The notes under the pieces: generated by a model
What the model saw: the letters and a program-made list of their open reading frames with translations, nothing else
Told to the model about the DNA's origin: nothing
The model's database searches: none
In this document: in pieces, positions 61,716 to 64,000 of the stretch
Layout: each line of letters starts with the position of its first letter
Numbering within the stretch: position 1 is the first letter of the stretch
Assembly: GCF_030272695.1 (NCBI RefSeq)
Contig: NZ_JARFYN010000028.1
Location: 1-64,000 of the forward strand
Direction of reading: 5' to 3'
Origin: Martinezella calliandrae
GTDB lineage: Bacteria; Pseudomonadota; Alphaproteobacteria; Rhizobiales; Rhizobiaceae
DNA length: 64,000 nt
Made by a program: the position numbers and the translations under genes

Positions 61716-63140
61716 ATGAAACGAATGGCACTGATGTGCCTCTGTCTTGCCGCGGCGGGATTGCCGGCTATCGCGGCTCAGCCCTGGGAGGAGAAGACCG
61801 CGGCAATCGGCCAGGCCGGCGCCGAGGTTTCGGGCCATCAGACGGTCGAACAGCTCAAGAACCTCATCAAGATCGGCGAGGCGCTGTTTACGGCGCGCTT
61901 CACGGTGGAGGACGGGGCAGGGCGCCCCGGCGCCACGCAGGCGATCGTGCCGACCAAGCGCAAGCATCCGGTGATAAACGAATTCAGCCGCACGGCCGGT
62001 GTCGATGCTAATGCCTGTTCCTCCTGCCATAATATGCCGTTTCCGGGCGGCGCCGGCGATTTCACCAGCAATGTTTTCGTCTCAGAAGGGTTCGAGAGCG
62101 CGGATTTCGACACGACCGATCCGCAATTCTCCAACGAGCGCGGCACGAACAGCCTGTTTGGTGATGGTCTGGTCGAGCTTCTGGCACGGGAGATGACCGT
62201 CGATCTGCAGCGCCAGCGCGCCGAGGCAATTACGCTTGCGGCGAAAACCGGCCAGCCCCAGCGCGTCCCGCTCGAGACCAAGGGCGTCAAATTCGGCTGG
62301 CTGACCGCACAGCCCAATGGCCTGGTCGACATGCAGGAGCTCGATGGCCTCGACATGGATCTCGTCATCCGGCCGTTCAGCCAGAAGGGCGTGATGACAT
62401 CGCTCCGACAGTTCACCGTCAATGCATTGAACCAGCATCACGGCATGGAGCCGGTGGAACGCTTCGGGGCCCGCTGGACGGGGACCAGGGATTTCGATGG
62501 TGACGGACATGCCGATGAGATGAGCGATGGCGATGTTTCGGCGCTCGTCGCCTGGCAGGCAACCTTGCCGGCGCCAGTGCAGAAGATGCCGGACAATGCC
62601 CAATGGCGTGATATGGCTGCGGCAGGCGAAAAGCTGTTTGACGGCATGGGTTGCACGGCCTGCCACAGGACGAGCCTGCCGCTCGACAGTCTCTCCTTCT
62701 CGGATCCCGGCCCGAACGACGTTGCCGGCACGCTGAACGTCTCGCAGGTCAAAGATCCGGCTGTCTACGACCTGTCGCAGCTTGACTGGACGAAGAAGCT
62801 AAAGCGCAACGATAAGGGGCAGGTACTGGTGCCGCTGTTCGGCGATCTAAAGCGCCACACCATGACCGACAGCAGCGTCGATCAGCTCGGCAACGAGCTT
62901 CTGGCGCAGCGCTTCGTCGACCGCAATATCTTCATGACGGCGGAGCTTTGGGGTGTGGCCTCGACGCCGCCCTATGGTCATCGCAACGACATCACGACGC
63001 TTGACGGTGTGATTCGTGCCCATGGCGGCGACGGGCGCGCCGCTCGCGACGCCTATGTCGGAGCATCCGACGACGATCGCGCCCGCATCATCGCTTTTCT
63101 CAAGACGCTGGTCATCGAGCAGGCAGGGGTGAACCAATGA
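61716..63140 (+). CDS. Di-haem c-type cytochrome, DHOR/thiol oxidoreductase-like
   Basis: A 474-residue exported cytochrome. A signal peptide (cleavage near residue 21, AIAAQ) precedes two haem c sites, CSSCH (101-105) and CTACH (313-317). A calcium-loop-like DFDGDGHADEMSDGD lies between (about 259-272). Length and layout match di-haem oxidoreductases with peroxidase-like or thiol-oxidising roles in the periplasm. ATG 61716 follows GAGGAGGGG, 10 bases after the regulator gene. Its stop overlaps the next start (ATGA), so the two proteins are probably partners. Confidence 0.85.
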   Translation: MKRMALMCLCLAAAGLPAIAAQPWEEKTAAIGQAGAEVSGHQTVEQLKNLIKIGEALFTARFTVEDGAGRPGATQAIVPTKRKHPVINEFSRTAGVDANACSSCHNMPFPGGAGDFTSNVFVSEGFESADFDTTDPQFSNERGTNSLFGDGLVELLAREMTVDLQRQRAEAITLAAKTGQPQRVPLETKGVKFGWLTAQPNGLVDMQELDGLDMDLVIRPFSQKGVMTSLRQFTVNALNQHHGMEPVERFGARWTGTRDFDGDGHADEMSDGDVSALVAWQATLPAPVQKMPDNAQWRDMAAAGEKLFDGMGCTACHRTSLPLDSLSFSDPGPNDVAGTLNVSQVKDPAVYDLSQLDWTKKLKRNDKGQVLVPLFGDLKRHTMTDSSVDQLGNELLAQRFVDRNIFMTAELWGVASTPPYGHRNDITTLDGVIRAHGGDGRAARDAYVGASDDDRARIIAFLKTLVIEQAGVNQ

Positions 63141-64000
63141 AGAATACCGCAACCCTCCTTGCCGTCGCCGGCATGACTTCGCTCTCATTCGCGCCCGGCA
63201 GCTTCGCCGACGACGCGCCCGCGCCGGTGCCATTCCTGATGGATGTCCCCCATTTCCAGGAGGAAGCGGTCGCCGCCGGCATCGACCATCAATATACCGG
63301 CGGCTGGGAATATTTCGTCGGTGGCGGCGTTGCCAGCTTCGACTGCAATGGCGACCGCAAGCCCGACCTGATGTTGGCTGGCGGCACCAGTCCGCTGGCG
63401 CTTTATGTCAATGAAAGCGAAACAGGCGGCGCGCTGAAATTCAAAGAGAAGCCGATCAATCTTTCCGACAAGGATCTCCGGTCGGTCCTCGGCGTCTATC
63501 CGATCGATATCGACAATGACGGCTATACGGACGTCGTCCTTTTGCGGCTCGGTGAAAATATTATCCTGAAGGGCGGTCCGAACTGCACCTTCGAAAAGGC
63601 AAATCACACCTTCGCCTTCGACGGCGGCAAGGACTGGACGGTTGCCTTTGCTGCCACCTGGGAGGCCGGCAACAAATATCCGACGCTTGCTTTCGGCAAC
63701 TACGTCGACCGCTATGCGCCGGGAACGCCATTCGGCACCTGTAGCGACAATGTTTTCGATCGTCCTGTCAGTAATGACAAGGTCGACTATTCCAATCCGC
63801 TGCCGCTGAAGCCGAGCTATTGCACGCTGTCAATGCTGTTTACCGATTGGAACCATTCTGGCCAGGATTCGCTGCGGGTCGCCAATGACCGCCAATATTA
63901 TCGTGGCGGACAGGAGCAACTCTGGGACATCGCGCCGGGGCGGCCGCCGCGGCAATATACGACCGCAGAAGGCTGGGCGTCCTTGAAGATCTGGGGCATG
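63137..64000 (+). CDS. FG-GAP/VCBS repeat protein, CRTAC-like (cut by window end)
   Basis: The first 288 residues of an exported protein. A signal peptide (MKNTATLLAVAGMTSLSFAP, cleavage near FADD) precedes FG-GAP-like repeats with Asp-rich calcium loops: FDCNGDRKPDLMLAGG (about residue 72) and IDIDNDGYTDVVLLRLG (about 127), then DWNHSGQDSLRVANDR (about 232). This resembles the CRTAC1/ASPIC-UnbV group, often encoded beside di-haem cytochromes. Translationally coupled to the upstream cytochrome. The function is unknown; the C-terminus lies outside the window. Confidence 0.8.
   Translation, partial: MKNTATLLAVAGMTSLSFAPGSFADDAPAPVPFLMDVPHFQEEAVAAGIDHQYTGGWEYFVGGGVASFDCNGDRKPDLMLAGGTSPLALYVNESETGGALKFKEKPINLSDKDLRSVLGVYPIDIDNDGYTDVVLLRLGENIILKGGPNCTFEKANHTFAFDGGKDWTVAFAATWEAGNKYPTLAFGNYVDRYAPGTPFGTCSDNVFDRPVSNDKVDYSNPLPLKPSYCTLSMLFTDWNHSGQDSLRVANDRQYYRGGQEQLWDIAPGRPPRQYTTAEGWASLKIWGM

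Overview
The window looks like chromosome or chromid sequence of a Rhizobiaceae member, most likely the genus Rhizobium. The evidence is high GC, alphaproteobacterial codon use, a RIME-like intergenic palindrome, a FixK/FnrN-type anaerobox, a DUF982 protein and many ABC importers. The genus call is inference; no 16S or housekeeping marker is present.

Left part (1-23750). This is ordinary accessory metabolism in small divergent or convergent modules. In order: two GNAT acetyltransferases (one resembling aminoglycoside 6'-N-acetyltransferases); a PNPOx-like protein divergent from a MocR regulator; an AraC regulator divergent from a phytanoyl-CoA-type dioxygenase; a histidine phosphatase; a two-gene membrane module; an Afu/Fbp-type ABC importer under an RpiR regulator; MsrB; a luciferase-like monooxygenase; a cupin; an envelope-lipid module (EptA-type phosphoethanolamine transferase, a response regulator reduced to its receiver domain, a PAP2 phosphatase); a VOC protein; an ECF42-type sigma factor with its DGPF/YciI partner; and an MFS pump divergent from a LysR regulator.

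Centre (24186-30691). This is the most unusual part. Two glycine-rich proteins, the larger built of four tandem repeats of about 75-90 residues, precede a PrsD/PrsE-like type I secretion ABC protein and HlyD-type adaptor. The ABC protein has lost the LSGGQ signature and has Asp in place of the catalytic Glu. The cluster ends with an orphan IS3-OrfA-like DNA-binding protein tail-to-tail with a LuxR-type response regulator whose receiver pocket is degenerate. I read it as a candidate undescribed exported-protein system.

Low-oxygen block (31458-44220, all on the minus strand). Phosphoketolase and acetate kinase, a complete cytochrome bd locus (GbsR-type regulator, cydD, cydC, cydA, cydB and the 41-residue cydX), a universal stress protein with an upstream FixK/FNR box, ArsC and a DoxX protein fit microoxic energy metabolism. 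A long palindrome upstream of the regulator is its probable operator.

Mobile-DNA scar and cargo (about 44500-56400). Mobile mystery protein A is intact, its Fic-type partner B is deleted internally, and only the N-terminus of a tyrosine integrase remains. Next to them lies a probably acquired catabolic module (N,N-dimethylformamidase-like protein, fused CaiB/BaiF CoA-transferase, GlxA-type regulator), then a LysR/chloroperoxidase-like hydrolase pair and small hypothetical genes. A tRNA-Arg(CCG) follows.

Right end (56783-64000). A XylFHG-like sugar importer is divergent from a ROK regulator with a clear palindromic operator between them. It is followed by a di-haem cytochrome translationally coupled to an FG-GAP/CRTAC-like protein that runs off the window.
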